Source: Streptosporangium amethystogenes
GTDB taxonomy: Bacteria > Actinomycetota > Actinomycetes > Streptosporangiales > Streptosporangiaceae
DNA length: 64,000 nucleotides
Reading direction: 5' to 3'
NCBI RefSeq assembly: GCF_000721075.1
Contig: NZ_JOEQ01000001.1
Coordinates: 1 to 64,000 of the forward strand
Under the pieces are notes generated by a model that was given only the letters and a program-made list of their open reading frames with translations, was not told where the DNA came from and did not search any database. Below are positions 7,840 through 16,508 of the stretch, one piece after another. The position numbers and the translations under genes are program-made. Within the stretch, counting starts at the first letter, position 1; each line of letters opens with the position of its first letter.

Positions 7840-9117
7840 ATGAATGTCAGAGTGGAGAAAATGGTCATGGGCATCGACGGTGGGCCGCGTACGGCAGTGG
7901 TGATAGGCGCCGGTGTGGTGGGGTTGTCCACCGCGTGGTTCCTGCAGGAGCGCGGCGTGGAGGTCACGGTCGTCGACCGGGACGACGTGGCCGCGGGCGC
8001 GTCGTGGGGCAACGCGGGCTGGCTCTCCCCCGGTCTGGCCATCCCGCTGAACGAGCCCGGCATCCTCCGCTACGGCCTGCGCTCCCTGCTCGACCCGGGC
8101 GCCCCGCTGCACATCCCGGCCACCCCCGACCCGGCGCTGCTGTCGTTCCTCACCCGGTTCGCCGCCAACTGCAACTGGAAGTCCTGGGGCCGCGCCGTAC
8201 GGGCCAACCTCCCGTTCAACGAGGAGTGCCTGGAGGCGTTCGACGTGCTCACCGCGAACGGCGTCGAGGCCCCCACGGTCGAGGCCCCGATCATGGCCGC
8301 CTTCGAGACCCCGCGGCAGGCGGTGGCGCTCCTGCACGAGCTTCGGCGCATCAACGACTCCGGCCTGGAGATCAAGTACACCGCGTTCGAGGGTGACGAT
8401 CTCGGCAGGCAGGCGCCGCAGCTCTCCTCGCGCGCGCGGGCCGGGATCCGGCTGGACGGGCAGCGCTACGTCGACCCCGGAGAGTTCACCCGGTCGCTCG
8501 CCCGCTCCGTCGTCGCCCGGGGCGCCACCATCCGGTCCGGCTTCCGGGTGATCGACGTCTACTCCCACTCCGGCGGGACCGCCGTCCGGTCGGCTGACGG
8601 GGACTCCGTCAGCGCCGACGCCGTCGTGCTGGCCACCGGCGCCTGGCTGAACCAGCTCGGCGCCTCCTGGGGCGTCCGGGTGCCGGTACGCGCCGGACGC
8701 GGTTACTCGTTCACCGTGCCGACGGACGAGCCCGTGCCCGGGCCGATCTACCTGCCCGCCGTGCGGGTGGCCTGCACGCCCTACCAGGGCAAGCTGCGCG
8801 TCGCCGGCACGATGGAGTTCCGGGACGCCGACGCCCCCCTGTACCAGAGGCGCGTCGACGCGATCATCGCGTCCGCCCGGCCGCTGCTCAGCGGCGTCTC
8901 CTGGGAGGAGCGCACCGACACCTGGGTCGGCCCGCGCCCCGTCACCCCCGACGGCAGGCCGCTGATCGGCGCCACCCGCGCCCCCGGCAGGTACGTCGCC
9001 GGCGGCCACGGCATGTGGGGATTCACCCACGGGCCGGTCACCGGCCGCATGCTGGCCGAGCAGATCACCACCGGAAAGCAGCCCGCGGCCCTACGGGACT
9101 TCGACCCCGTCCGCTGA
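7840..9117 (+). CDS. FAD-dependent D-amino-acid dehydrogenase-like oxidoreductase (DadA/DAO family)
   Basis: A 425-aa flavoprotein of the DAO fold. An N-terminal Rossmann motif (VVIGAGVVGLSTAWFLQERG) is followed by a conserved VVDRDDVAAGASWGNAGW segment. The C-terminal FAD-contact region reads RPVTPDGRPLIGATRAPGRY then GHGMWGFTHGPVTGRMLAE, as in DadA small subunits. It probably oxidises a D-amino acid or related amine to the keto acid, passing electrons to the respiratory chain. Starts at 7840 (first ATG, weak spacing) or 7867 (GGAG nine bases before) are possible. The 3' end overlaps the convergent methyltransferase gene by 27 bases. The pucR-like gene upstream suggests substrate-responsive control. 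Confidence 0.86.
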   Translation: MNVRVEKMVMGIDGGPRTAVVIGAGVVGLSTAWFLQERGVEVTVVDRDDVAAGASWGNAGWLSPGLAIPLNEPGILRYGLRSLLDPGAPLHIPATPDPALLSFLTRFAANCNWKSWGRAVRANLPFNEECLEAFDVLTANGVEAPTVEAPIMAAFETPRQAVALLHELRRINDSGLEIKYTAFEGDDLGRQAPQLSSRARAGIRLDGQRYVDPGEFTRSLARSVVARGATIRSGFRVIDVYSHSGGTAVRSADGDSVSADAVVLATGAWLNQLGASWGVRVPVRAGRGYSFTVPTDEPVPGPIYLPAVRVACTPYQGKLRVAGTMEFRDADAPLYQRRVDAIIASARPLLSGVSWEERTDTWVGPRPVTPDGRPLIGATRAPGRYVAGGHGMWGFTHGPVTGRMLAEQITTGKQPAALRDFDPVR

Positions 9118-9927
9118 GGCGGGACGGTCCGGCCCGCGAGCGGTGATCAGGACGCTACCCGAGGGGATCGTGGCCCAGTCGGCGATGCCGTCGCGGATCC
9201 AGGCCACGGTCCCCGCGCCGTACTCGGCCGCCAGCTCCGTGCGATGGGCGTCGAGCCGCTCCAGGATCCGCCGGTAGAACGGCTCGGTGTACTCGGTGAG
9301 GTCCTCGACGGCGTCGACGCCGAGACCGGCGGCGCGCAACGTCTCCAGGTACACCCCGGCCTGCTCGATGGAGTGGACCTGGAACATCTCGAAGTACGCC
9401 GCCAGCCGAGGCCGCAGCTCGTCGGTGACGGGAACGCGCAGGCACGGAGCCTCCACCACCAACCGGCCACCGGGCCGCAGCACCCGGACGAGCTCGGCGA
9501 AGAGCGGCTCCGGCGCGAAGTGCGGCGTCGACTCGAAGACCAGCACCGCGTCGAACGCGCCGTCGGGGTAGGGCATGGCCAGCGCGTCGCACCGTTCGAA
9601 GGAGACCAGCGGCTCCACACCCCGCTCACGCGCCCACGCCCTCCCCCGTTTCAGCGCCCGCTCGTCGACGTCGATCGCCGTCACCCGCGCCCCGGTGCGT
9701 TTCGCCACCGTCACCGCGGGACGCCCGTTCCCGCAGCCCACGTCCAGCACCAGCTCACCGGCCCGCGCGGCCAGGCGGTCGACCACGATCCCGGTCAGCC
9801 GGTCGGTGGCCTCCTCGATCGGCGTGTCGTCGTCGGGTCCCGACCAGTAGCCGTAGTGCAGGTCGAGCCCGCCGACCTTCTCCGTCAGCGAGGCCAGGTA
9901 GTCGTAGGAACCCGTCGTGCTGGTCAT
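9091..9927 (-). CDS. SAM-dependent methyltransferase (cluster, last gene of operon)
   Basis: A class I methyltransferase of 278 residues. Motif I is LVLDVGCGNGRP (about 61-72), followed by the acidic ribose-binding residue in VTAIDVDERAL, and motif III ELVRVLRPGGRLVVEAP. The N-terminal YLASLTEKVGGLDLHYGYW and the substrate cap resemble small-molecule O/C-methyltransferases of the EryG/RebM kind. It is a clear paralogue of the methyltransferase at 19274-20092 (same HYGYW/HYGFW, GPDDD and EATDR/EATER blocks), so the cluster carries two related methylation steps. It follows the P450 by 31 bases at the end of the seven-gene operon. Which atom is methylated cannot be told. Confidence 0.85.
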   Translation of the reverse strand: MTSTTGSYDYLASLTEKVGGLDLHYGYWSGPDDDTPIEEATDRLTGIVVDRLAARAGELVLDVGCGNGRPAVTVAKRTGARVTAIDVDERALKRGRAWARERGVEPLVSFERCDALAMPYPDGAFDAVLVFESTPHFAPEPLFAELVRVLRPGGRLVVEAPCLRVPVTDELRPRLAAYFEMFQVHSIEQAGVYLETLRAAGLGVDAVEDLTEYTEPFYRRILERLDAHRTELAAEYGAGTVAWIRDGIADWATIPSGSVLITARGPDRPASADGVEVP

Positions 9928-9958
9928 CTTTCCTCCGTACGCTGAGCCGGCTCACCGG

Positions 9959-11182
9959 CTACCAGGACACCGGCAGTGATTCGAGGCTGTAGGCCGCGTT
10001 CATCGGGGTGAACCGGAGCTCCTCGAACGGGACGTCCAGCCGCAGGCCGGGGAAGCGGTTCAGCAGGCGGGGAACGCAGACCCGTAGTTCCAGCCTGGCC
10101 AGCTCGGCGCCCAGGCAGTAACGGGCACCGTGCCCGAAGGCGAGATGGGGCAGCGGCTCGCGGGTGATGTCGAACCGGTCGGCGTCGGGCCCCAGGACGG
10201 CGTCGCGGTTGGCCGACGGCAGGGAGCACAGGACGTACTCCCCCGCCCGGATCTCCTGGCCGCCGACCGTGACGTCCTCCTCGGCGGTGAAGACCTTGCC
10301 GAAGGAGACCACCGACAGGTGGCGGAGCATCTCCTCGACCGCGCGGTCCACGTCGGCCGAACCGTCGCGCAGCGCCGCGGCCTGGTCGGGGTGGCGCAGC
10401 AGGAGCAGGGCTCCCAGCCCGATCGTGCCGGTCGTCGTCGCGTACCCCGCGAGCAGCAACTGGGCGGCGATCCCGGCCAGCTCGTCGTCGGAGAGATCCG
10501 CGCCGTACGACGAGATCAGCCTGCCGACAAGACCGTCGCCGTCGCCGGGATCACGGCGGCATCGGGAGACGAACGCGCTCAGGTAGGTGTCCAGCTCGGC
10601 GAAGGCGACCGCCTGCTCCAGCGGCCTCGGAGTGAAGTCGAGGAGGACGTCGGCATTGCGCCGCAGGTGCTCCCGGTCGGGCTCGGGGATCCCGAGGAGT
10701 TCGAGGAAGATCCGCGCCGGAACCGGGAGCGCGAAGTCCGCGATCAGGTCGGCGCCGGGCCCGGAACGGCGCATCGCCGCCATCCGCTCGTCGGCCACGA
10801 CCTCGACGCGCGGGCGCAGCGCCCGCAGCCGGCGGGCACCGAACTCCGCGTTGAGCATCCGCCGGAGGCGCGCGTGCTCACGGGGGGCGTACGTCGAGAA
10901 GAAGCCGGGGCGCGGCGGCGGGAACCCTCCCGGCGGCTCCGGCGGCGGGATCGGGCCGTCGACCACCGCCCTGGAGCTGAACCGCCACTGGTCCGCGACC
11001 ACGCGGCGGGCGTCGGCGTAGCGGGTGACCAGCCACGCGCTCGCCCCGGTCGAGAGGGTGACCCGGACCACCGGTTCCTCGGCCCGCAATCGGGCGAACT
11101 CCTCGGCCGGGTCGAGGGGGCAGGCGCTGGAGCGGCGGACGAAGAGCGGCACCGGCGGGCTGTCGTCGATCACGACGGTCAC
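9959..11182 (-). CDS. cytochrome P450 (cluster tailoring)
   Basis: A soluble bacterial P450 of 407 residues. The haem-binding loop is FGHGARYCLGAELARLELRV. The I-helix reads LLAGYATTTGTIG, with the conserved AGxxTT but Ala instead of the usual acid. An ExxR (EEMLRHL) is present. The gene begins with a GTG overlapping the stop of the thioesterase gene (GTGA), so translation is coupled. It needs ferredoxin and reductase partners that are not encoded nearby. It is expected to hydroxylate or oxidise the assembly-line product or a carrier-bound intermediate. Confidence 0.9.
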   Translation of the reverse strand: MTVVIDDSPPVPLFVRRSSACPLDPAEEFARLRAEEPVVRVTLSTGASAWLVTRYADARRVVADQWRFSSRAVVDGPIPPPEPPGGFPPPRPGFFSTYAPREHARLRRMLNAEFGARRLRALRPRVEVVADERMAAMRRSGPGADLIADFALPVPARIFLELLGIPEPDREHLRRNADVLLDFTPRPLEQAVAFAELDTYLSAFVSRCRRDPGDGDGLVGRLISSYGADLSDDELAGIAAQLLLAGYATTTGTIGLGALLLLRHPDQAAALRDGSADVDRAVEEMLRHLSVVSFGKVFTAEEDVTVGGQEIRAGEYVLCSLPSANRDAVLGPDADRFDITREPLPHLAFGHGARYCLGAELARLELRVCVPRLLNRFPGLRLDVPFEELRFTPMNAAYSLESLPVSW

Positions 11183-11976
11183 GCGGGCGGGGAGGGGGAG
11201 AGCGAGTCGTCGCGGCGCTGCGCGCCGATGTCGCCGAGGCGGGTCACAATGTCGGCGACCAGGGCCGCCTCCGCGTCCACCGGGTAGAAGTGATCCCCGG
11301 GGAAGGTCAGCAGCTCGAACCCCGCGGCCGCGACGCGGTTCCAGGCGCGCATCTCGTCGTGGCTCACCCGCCGGTCGTCCGTGCCCAGGTAGGCGGTGAT
11401 CGGAGCGGCGATCCTCGTGGTGGAGGCGGGCCGGTAGGCGTGCAGCAGGTCGTGGTCCGCCCGCAACGCGATCATCGCCAGGTCCATCAGCTCGGGGAAG
11501 CGCAGCAGCGCCGGATCCGCGGCCGCGGCCTGCTCGGCGAGCTGATCGTCACCGATGGGAATCCGCCGCGCGTCGCTCGCGCACAGGTGCGGCGGCGCGT
11601 GCGCGGACACCAGCAGCGACGCCGGGGAGATCCCGTGCTCCCCGGCGAGCCTGACCGCGACCTCGTACGCGACCACGGCGCCCATGCTGTGCCCGAACAG
11701 GGCGAGCGGGCGGCCGGCCAGGGGGAGGAGCACCCGGCAGACATGGTCGACGAGAGGCTCCATCCGGTCGATCGGCCGCTCGTTGATGCGATTCTGCCTG
11801 CCCGGGTAGCACACGGCGGACAGCTCGACGTCCTCGGGCAGGTGGTCCTGCCATCCCCGGTAGAAACTCGGCGACCCCCCGGCGTGGGGAAAGCAGACCA
11901 GGCGCAGCCGAGGTTCGTCGAGCACCTGTCGCCGACGCAGCCACATGCACTGATCGGCCGGGATCGTCTCGGTCAT
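11179..11976 (-). CDS. type II thioesterase (alpha/beta hydrolase, GrsT-like)
   Basis: A 265-aa stand-alone thioesterase. It has LVCFPHAGGSPSFYRGW near the N-terminus, the nucleophile elbow LFGHSMGAVVAYE, the Asp region in ITAYLGTDDRRVS and the His in FPGDHFYPV. Type II thioesterases usually clear mis-primed carrier proteins. Here neither the NRPS nor the PKS has a release domain, so this enzyme could also be the product-releasing step. Its start overlaps the PKS stop (ATGA) and its stop overlaps the P450 start (GTGA). Confidence 0.92.
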   Translation of the reverse strand: MTETIPADQCMWLRRRQVLDEPRLRLVCFPHAGGSPSFYRGWQDHLPEDVELSAVCYPGRQNRINERPIDRMEPLVDHVCRVLLPLAGRPLALFGHSMGAVVAYEVAVRLAGEHGISPASLLVSAHAPPHLCASDARRIPIGDDQLAEQAAAADPALLRFPELMDLAMIALRADHDLLHAYRPASTTRIAAPITAYLGTDDRRVSHDEMRAWNRVAAAGFELLTFPGDHFYPVDAEAALVADIVTRLGDIGAQRRDDSLSPSPPA

Positions 11977-14900
11977 GAAAGATCACTCCTTTCGAGAACC
12001 GGGCGCGGACCGCCCGCCCCGGTCTCTCCCTCGCCGTCCGCCCAGGCCACGGCGAGTGCCTTCGCCAGGCCCTCGATCGTCGGAGCGACGAACAGTGCCT
12101 TGACGGGAAGCTGAACCCCGAATCGCTCCTTGCAGCGCTGGACCACCTGCAGCGCGCTCAGTGAGTGCCCGCCCAAAAGGAAGAAGTCGTCGCGCCTGCC
12201 GATCACCTCGACGCCGAGCACGTCCTGCCAGACGGCCAGCAGCTCCAGCTCGTGAGGGCTCCACTCGTCGATGCCGCCTGCGGGTGGCACCGCGGGGTGG
12301 CGCGGGTGAGGAGGCCGTGACCGGGCGGCGGGCACGGCGGGGCGCCGCGCGGCCTGCCCCGCGCTCCCCGGCGGCCGGGAGGAGACGACCACCTGTCCCA
12401 GGGGAAGGGCCGCCAGGCACCTTTCGAAGGCCGCGACTCCCTCCTCGGGACTCAACCCGCCGCTCAGCCCCTCACCGGTGAGCTCACGGTGGCGCCGTTC
12501 CATGTCACGGGCCATCCCCACCCCGTTCCAGCGGTCCCAGTTGATCGACAGCACCGGCAGGCCGTCCCGCCGCGCGCAGAGGGCGAACGTGTCGAGGAAG
12601 GCGTTGGCCGCCCCGTAGCAGGTGAGCCCGGGAACCCCGGAGAACGAGGCCAGCGAGGAGAACAGCGCGACGAAGTCGGGAAGCGCGCCGACCTCCCGCA
12701 GGGCGGAGACCAGGATGGAGGTCCCCTCGGTCTTGGCCCGCAGCGCGGCGGCGACGTCGTCCTCGCTCAGGAACTCCGCCATGCCGCCCCCCGGCACACC
12801 GGCGGCGTGGATCACTCCGTGGATCTCGCCGAACCGCGACCGCGTCTCGTCGAGAACCTCCTTCAGGCGCCGGGCGTCGGCGACGTCCGCGCCGCGTACC
12901 AGTACCTCGTCTCCCCGGCCCGCGAGGAGAGCCGTCGCCTCGCCACCGTGCGGCGGGAACTCCCCGGACGCTCCGCGCCCGATCAGGACGAGCCGTGCCG
13001 AGTAGGTGTCCGCGAGGTGCCCGGCCAGCCGCAGCCCGATCCCGCTCGTCCCCCCGGTGATCACGTAGGTCCCGCCCCGGCGTATCCGGGGGCCCGTTCC
13101 CGGTGTCATCCGCAGCGGCTCGAAGTGGCGCAGCCAGCGGCGTCCTGCCCGCAGGCCGATCGGGTCCTCACCCGGGTCCCCGCATGGATTCTCCGGGGAA
13201 GGGCGGCAGAGCTCGGCGAGGAGCTCCGCGGCTCGGGTTCCGTGCTCCTTTCCGGTACCGGGATCCAAGTCCACGAGCCGGATGCGCGCGTCGGCCAGCT
13301 CGTGGCGGAGCGACCCCGCGGCTCCGATCGTGAGGGCCTCGCGCGGGTCGAGCCGCTCGCTTCCGGTGATCTCCAGGGCACCCCTGGTGACCAGGGAGAG
13401 ATCGGCCCGCGGCCGGCCGCTCAGGGCGCGGGCCAGGCCGACGACGTGGCCCAGCGGCGGGCAGGTCCGCGAGAGCGGTGACGCTCCCCAGAGGCAGACG
13501 ATCCGCAGCGGTCCGGCCGCGTCGGCCTCCACCGTCTTCAGGAGCCTTTCGTAGTCCTCCCCGCACCCGGGGTCGATCGTGATCCGGTCCGGGGCCGCGC
13601 GCTGGAACGCCCGTCCCGGGGTGACGACGACCGTGCCGGCCCCGTACTCCGCCAGCTTCACGACGATCGCCTCGGCGAGGGACGACGAGTCGGAGAGCAG
13701 GATCCAGCGGTGCTCCCGCACCACCGGCCCCGGATCCGCCGGCACCTCCACGGCCCTCCTCCAGGTGACCCCGTACAGGCCGTCGGGTGAGCGTTCCGCA
13801 CCGGAGAAGGCGGTGGGCTCCGTGCCGCGCGCCGGGTCCGGCGGGCGGATGACGGTGGGCGCGAAGGGGTAGGGCACCGCGGGCAGCCGGAGCCGCCGTT
13901 CCGGCCAGAGCGAGGGCAGGTCGACCTCGACGCCCGCCTCCCACAACCGGCCCAGCGCGCGGAGCAGGACCTCCCGGTCGGCCCGCTCCTCCATCGGGTG
14001 GCGGGTGACGTTGACGACCACGGAGTCCGGGCCCGCTCCCGCCCGGGCCGACGTGCTCAGCGTCGTACCGGGACCCACCTCGACGAGGATCTTCGGCCCG
14101 TCGGCCAGGACATGGCCGAGCGCGGCGTCGAATCTGACCGTCGCCCTCAGATGGGTGACCCAGTACTCGGGGTCGGCGAAGTCGGCGTCGCCGGTCCCCG
14201 TCACACCTGAGATCAGGCGCGTCGAGGGGGCACGCAGCTCGATCCCGGCGAGGAAGCCGCGAAACTCCCCGAGTACGGGGTCGACCAGGGCCGAATGCGC
14301 GGCGGTGCCGAGCGGCAGGAGGCGTCCGGTGATTCCGCGCCGGTCCAGCAGCTCCCTGACCTCGGCGATGTAGGCGGCGGGGCCGGCGAGCACGCAGGAC
14401 GCCGGGCCGTTGACCACCGACAGGCACACCCCCTCTCCGAGGAAGGGCTCGACCTCCCGCTCGGAGGCCGGAACCGCCAGCATCGCCCCGTCGTGCAGCG
14501 AGGCCAGCAGCTCACCGCGTTTGGACACGACGGCGAGGGCGTCGCGCAGCGACATGACGCCCGCGACGCAGGCCGCCGCGTACTCACCGAGGCTGTGTCC
14601 CATCAGCAGGGCGGGGATCACCCCCCGCGACATGAGGAGCCGGGCGAGCGCGATCTCCATGACGAACACGGCGGGCAGCGCCAGGGCGGGATCGCTCTCC
14701 TCGTCCGGGACGGTGACCGGCATCGCGCCGGGCTCGTCCGTCCACAGGGCGCCCAACCGCCCGGCGGCGGAGCGGTCCGGCAGCAGCTCCAGGCACTCGT
14801 CCACGGCCGCGCGGAAGACCGGCTCCTCGTGGTAGAGCTCGCGCCCCATCCCGGGATAGCGCGTTCCTCCGCCGGGGAACATGAACACCACGTCGGCGTT

Positions 14901-16508
14901 GCCCGCACGGACGGCGGAGGCGGTTTTGCCGGTCGCGCGCCCGCGCAGCTCCGCCACGGCGTGGGAGCGGTCGCGGAAGACTCCGGCGTGGCGGAAGGGG
15001 AGATGGCGGCGGCCGGCCGCGAGGGTACGGGCGAGGTCGGCGAACTCGGGATCGGAGACGTCACAGAGGGCGTCCGCGCAGGCTCCGGTCATCTCGGCGA
15101 GGGCCGTCTCGTCACGCGCGGACAGCGCGACGAGCTGCCACGGAGGGGCCGGGGCGGTGGGCGGGCGCGGCGGCGGCTCCTCAAGGATCACGTGGGCGTT
15201 GGTGCCGCCGATACCGAAGGAGCTGACGGCCGCCCGGCGGGGGACGTCCGTGAGCGGCCAGTCCTCCTCCTCAGCCGCCGCGGGGCGGAACGGGCTCGTC
15301 TCAAAGTCGATCTCAGGGTTGGGGTGCGGTGAGACGACAGGGCTGGGCGGGATCCGGCCGTGCCGGACCATCAGCGCGGCCTTGATGAAACCGGCCACTC
15401 CGGCTGCCGCGTCGGTGTGCCCGATGTTCGATTTCACCGAGCCCAGCCGGCAGTATCCACGCCCGGTCGCCCCCGCCGCCCGGTAGGCCCGGGTCAGCGC
15501 GGTGACCTCCACCGCGTCTCCGAGCGCCGTGGCCGTTCCGTGGGCCTCGACGTAGGCGACGGTGTCCGGGTCGACGCCGGAGACCGCGAGCGCGGCCTCC
15601 ACCGCGGCCTGCTGGCCGCGGACGCCGGGTGCCGCGTAGCTGAGCTTGTCCGAACCGTCGTTGGTGACCGCGCTCCCGGTGACCACCGCGTAGATGCGGT
15701 CGCCGTCGGCCAGGGCGTCGCCGAGCCTGCGCAGCACCACGATCCCGAGGCCGTCCGCGGGGACGAACCCCGACGCGTCCCGGTCGAAGGACCGGACATG
15801 GCCGTCGGCGGACCAGACGCCGCCCTCCTGGTGCAGGTAGCCCTGCCTGCGCAGCGGCGTCCAGGAGACCCCGCCGGCCAGGGCCAGGTCACAGTCGTGG
15901 GTGATGAGCGCCCGGCAGGCGAGGTGGATCGCGACGAGCGAGGTGGAGCAGGCGGCCTGCACGGTGATGCTCGGCCCGGTCAGGCCGAGCTTGTAGGAGG
16001 CCCGGGTGGAGAGGAAGTCCTTGTCGTCGGCGGCCGCCAGAAGGTCCGCGGAGGTGCCGAGAAAGGCCCCGCGGTCCCTGTCCCGGTGTGTGCCGAGGGT
16101 CTGCCCCGCGTAGACGCCGATGGTGCCGGGAAAGCGGTCGGGCGCGTGGCCGGCGTCGTCCAGGGCGTGCCAGGCGGCTTCGAGGAACATGCGCTGCTGC
16201 GGGTCCATGAGGGCCGCCTCGCGCGCCGAGTAGCCGAAGAAGGCGGCGTCGAACCGGTCGGCGTCCCAGAGGATGCCCCCGGCGGGAACGAGTTCGGGAT
16301 CGGCGAGGCGCGCCTCGCTCGCCCCGCCCTCCCGCAGCTCGTCCGGGGTGAGCTCGGAGATGCCCCGGCGGCCCTCGGCGATGAGGCGCCAGTATTCGGT
16401 GACGTCGCGCGCGCCGGGAAAGCGGCAGGCGATGCCGACGACCGCGATGTCGGCCCCCGAGACTCCGACACCCGAGATGTCGGCACCGTCCGCGTTCATC
16501 GGTTTCAA
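11973..16508 (-). CDS. type I polyketide synthase module: KS-AT-KR-carrier protein
   Basis: A single 1511-aa module. The KS (about 20-445) has Cys187 in VQAACSTSL, His323 in EAHGTATALGD and His364 in KSNIGHTDAAAG. The AT (about 540-830) has Ser639 in MGHSLGEYAAA; the specificity motif reads TAAH (735-738) instead of HAFH (malonyl) or YASH (methylmalonyl), so the extender is uncertain. The KR (about 1145-1340) has the NADPH motif TGGTSGIG at 1151-1158, Lys1259, Ser1285, Tyr1298 and Asn1302, and no LDD motif is apparent. The carrier protein has Ser1449 in LGGHSLSAL, resembling a peptidyl carrier. There is no DH, ER or TE. The module would extend the aminoacyl unit from the upstream NRPS to a beta-hydroxy-gamma-amino thioester. 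Both ends overlap neighbouring genes by four bases. Confidence 0.93.
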   Translation of the reverse strand: MKPMNADGADISGVGVSGADIAVVGIACRFPGARDVTEYWRLIAEGRRGISELTPDELREGGASEARLADPELVPAGGILWDADRFDAAFFGYSAREAALMDPQQRMFLEAAWHALDDAGHAPDRFPGTIGVYAGQTLGTHRDRDRGAFLGTSADLLAAADDKDFLSTRASYKLGLTGPSITVQAACSTSLVAIHLACRALITHDCDLALAGGVSWTPLRRQGYLHQEGGVWSADGHVRSFDRDASGFVPADGLGIVVLRRLGDALADGDRIYAVVTGSAVTNDGSDKLSYAAPGVRGQQAAVEAALAVSGVDPDTVAYVEAHGTATALGDAVEVTALTRAYRAAGATGRGYCRLGSVKSNIGHTDAAAGVAGFIKAALMVRHGRIPPSPVVSPHPNPEIDFETSPFRPAAAEEEDWPLTDVPRRAAVSSFGIGGTNAHVILEEPPPRPPTAPAPPWQLVALSARDETALAEMTGACADALCDVSDPEFADLARTLAAGRRHLPFRHAGVFRDRSHAVAELRGRATGKTASAVRAGNADVVFMFPGGGTRYPGMGRELYHEEPVFRAAVDECLELLPDRSAAGRLGALWTDEPGAMPVTVPDEESDPALALPAVFVMEIALARLLMSRGVIPALLMGHSLGEYAAACVAGVMSLRDALAVVSKRGELLASLHDGAMLAVPASEREVEPFLGEGVCLSVVNGPASCVLAGPAAYIAEVRELLDRRGITGRLLPLGTAAHSALVDPVLGEFRGFLAGIELRAPSTRLISGVTGTGDADFADPEYWVTHLRATVRFDAALGHVLADGPKILVEVGPGTTLSTSARAGAGPDSVVVNVTRHPMEERADREVLLRALGRLWEAGVEVDLPSLWPERRLRLPAVPYPFAPTVIRPPDPARGTEPTAFSGAERSPDGLYGVTWRRAVEVPADPGPVVREHRWILLSDSSSLAEAIVVKLAEYGAGTVVVTPGRAFQRAAPDRITIDPGCGEDYERLLKTVEADAAGPLRIVCLWGASPLSRTCPPLGHVVGLARALSGRPRADLSLVTRGALEITGSERLDPREALTIGAAGSLRHELADARIRLVDLDPGTGKEHGTRAAELLAELCRPSPENPCGDPGEDPIGLRAGRRWLRHFEPLRMTPGTGPRIRRGGTYVITGGTSGIGLRLAGHLADTYSARLVLIGRGASGEFPPHGGEATALLAGRGDEVLVRGADVADARRLKEVLDETRSRFGEIHGVIHAAGVPGGGMAEFLSEDDVAAALRAKTEGTSILVSALREVGALPDFVALFSSLASFSGVPGLTCYGAANAFLDTFALCARRDGLPVLSINWDRWNGVGMARDMERRHRELTGEGLSGGLSPEEGVAAFERCLAALPLGQVVVSSRPPGSAGQAARRPAVPAARSRPPHPRHPAVPPAGGIDEWSPHELELLAVWQDVLGVEVIGRRDDFFLLGGHSLSALQVVQRCKERFGVQLPVKALFVAPTIEGLAKALAVAWADGEGETGAGGPRPVLERSDLS

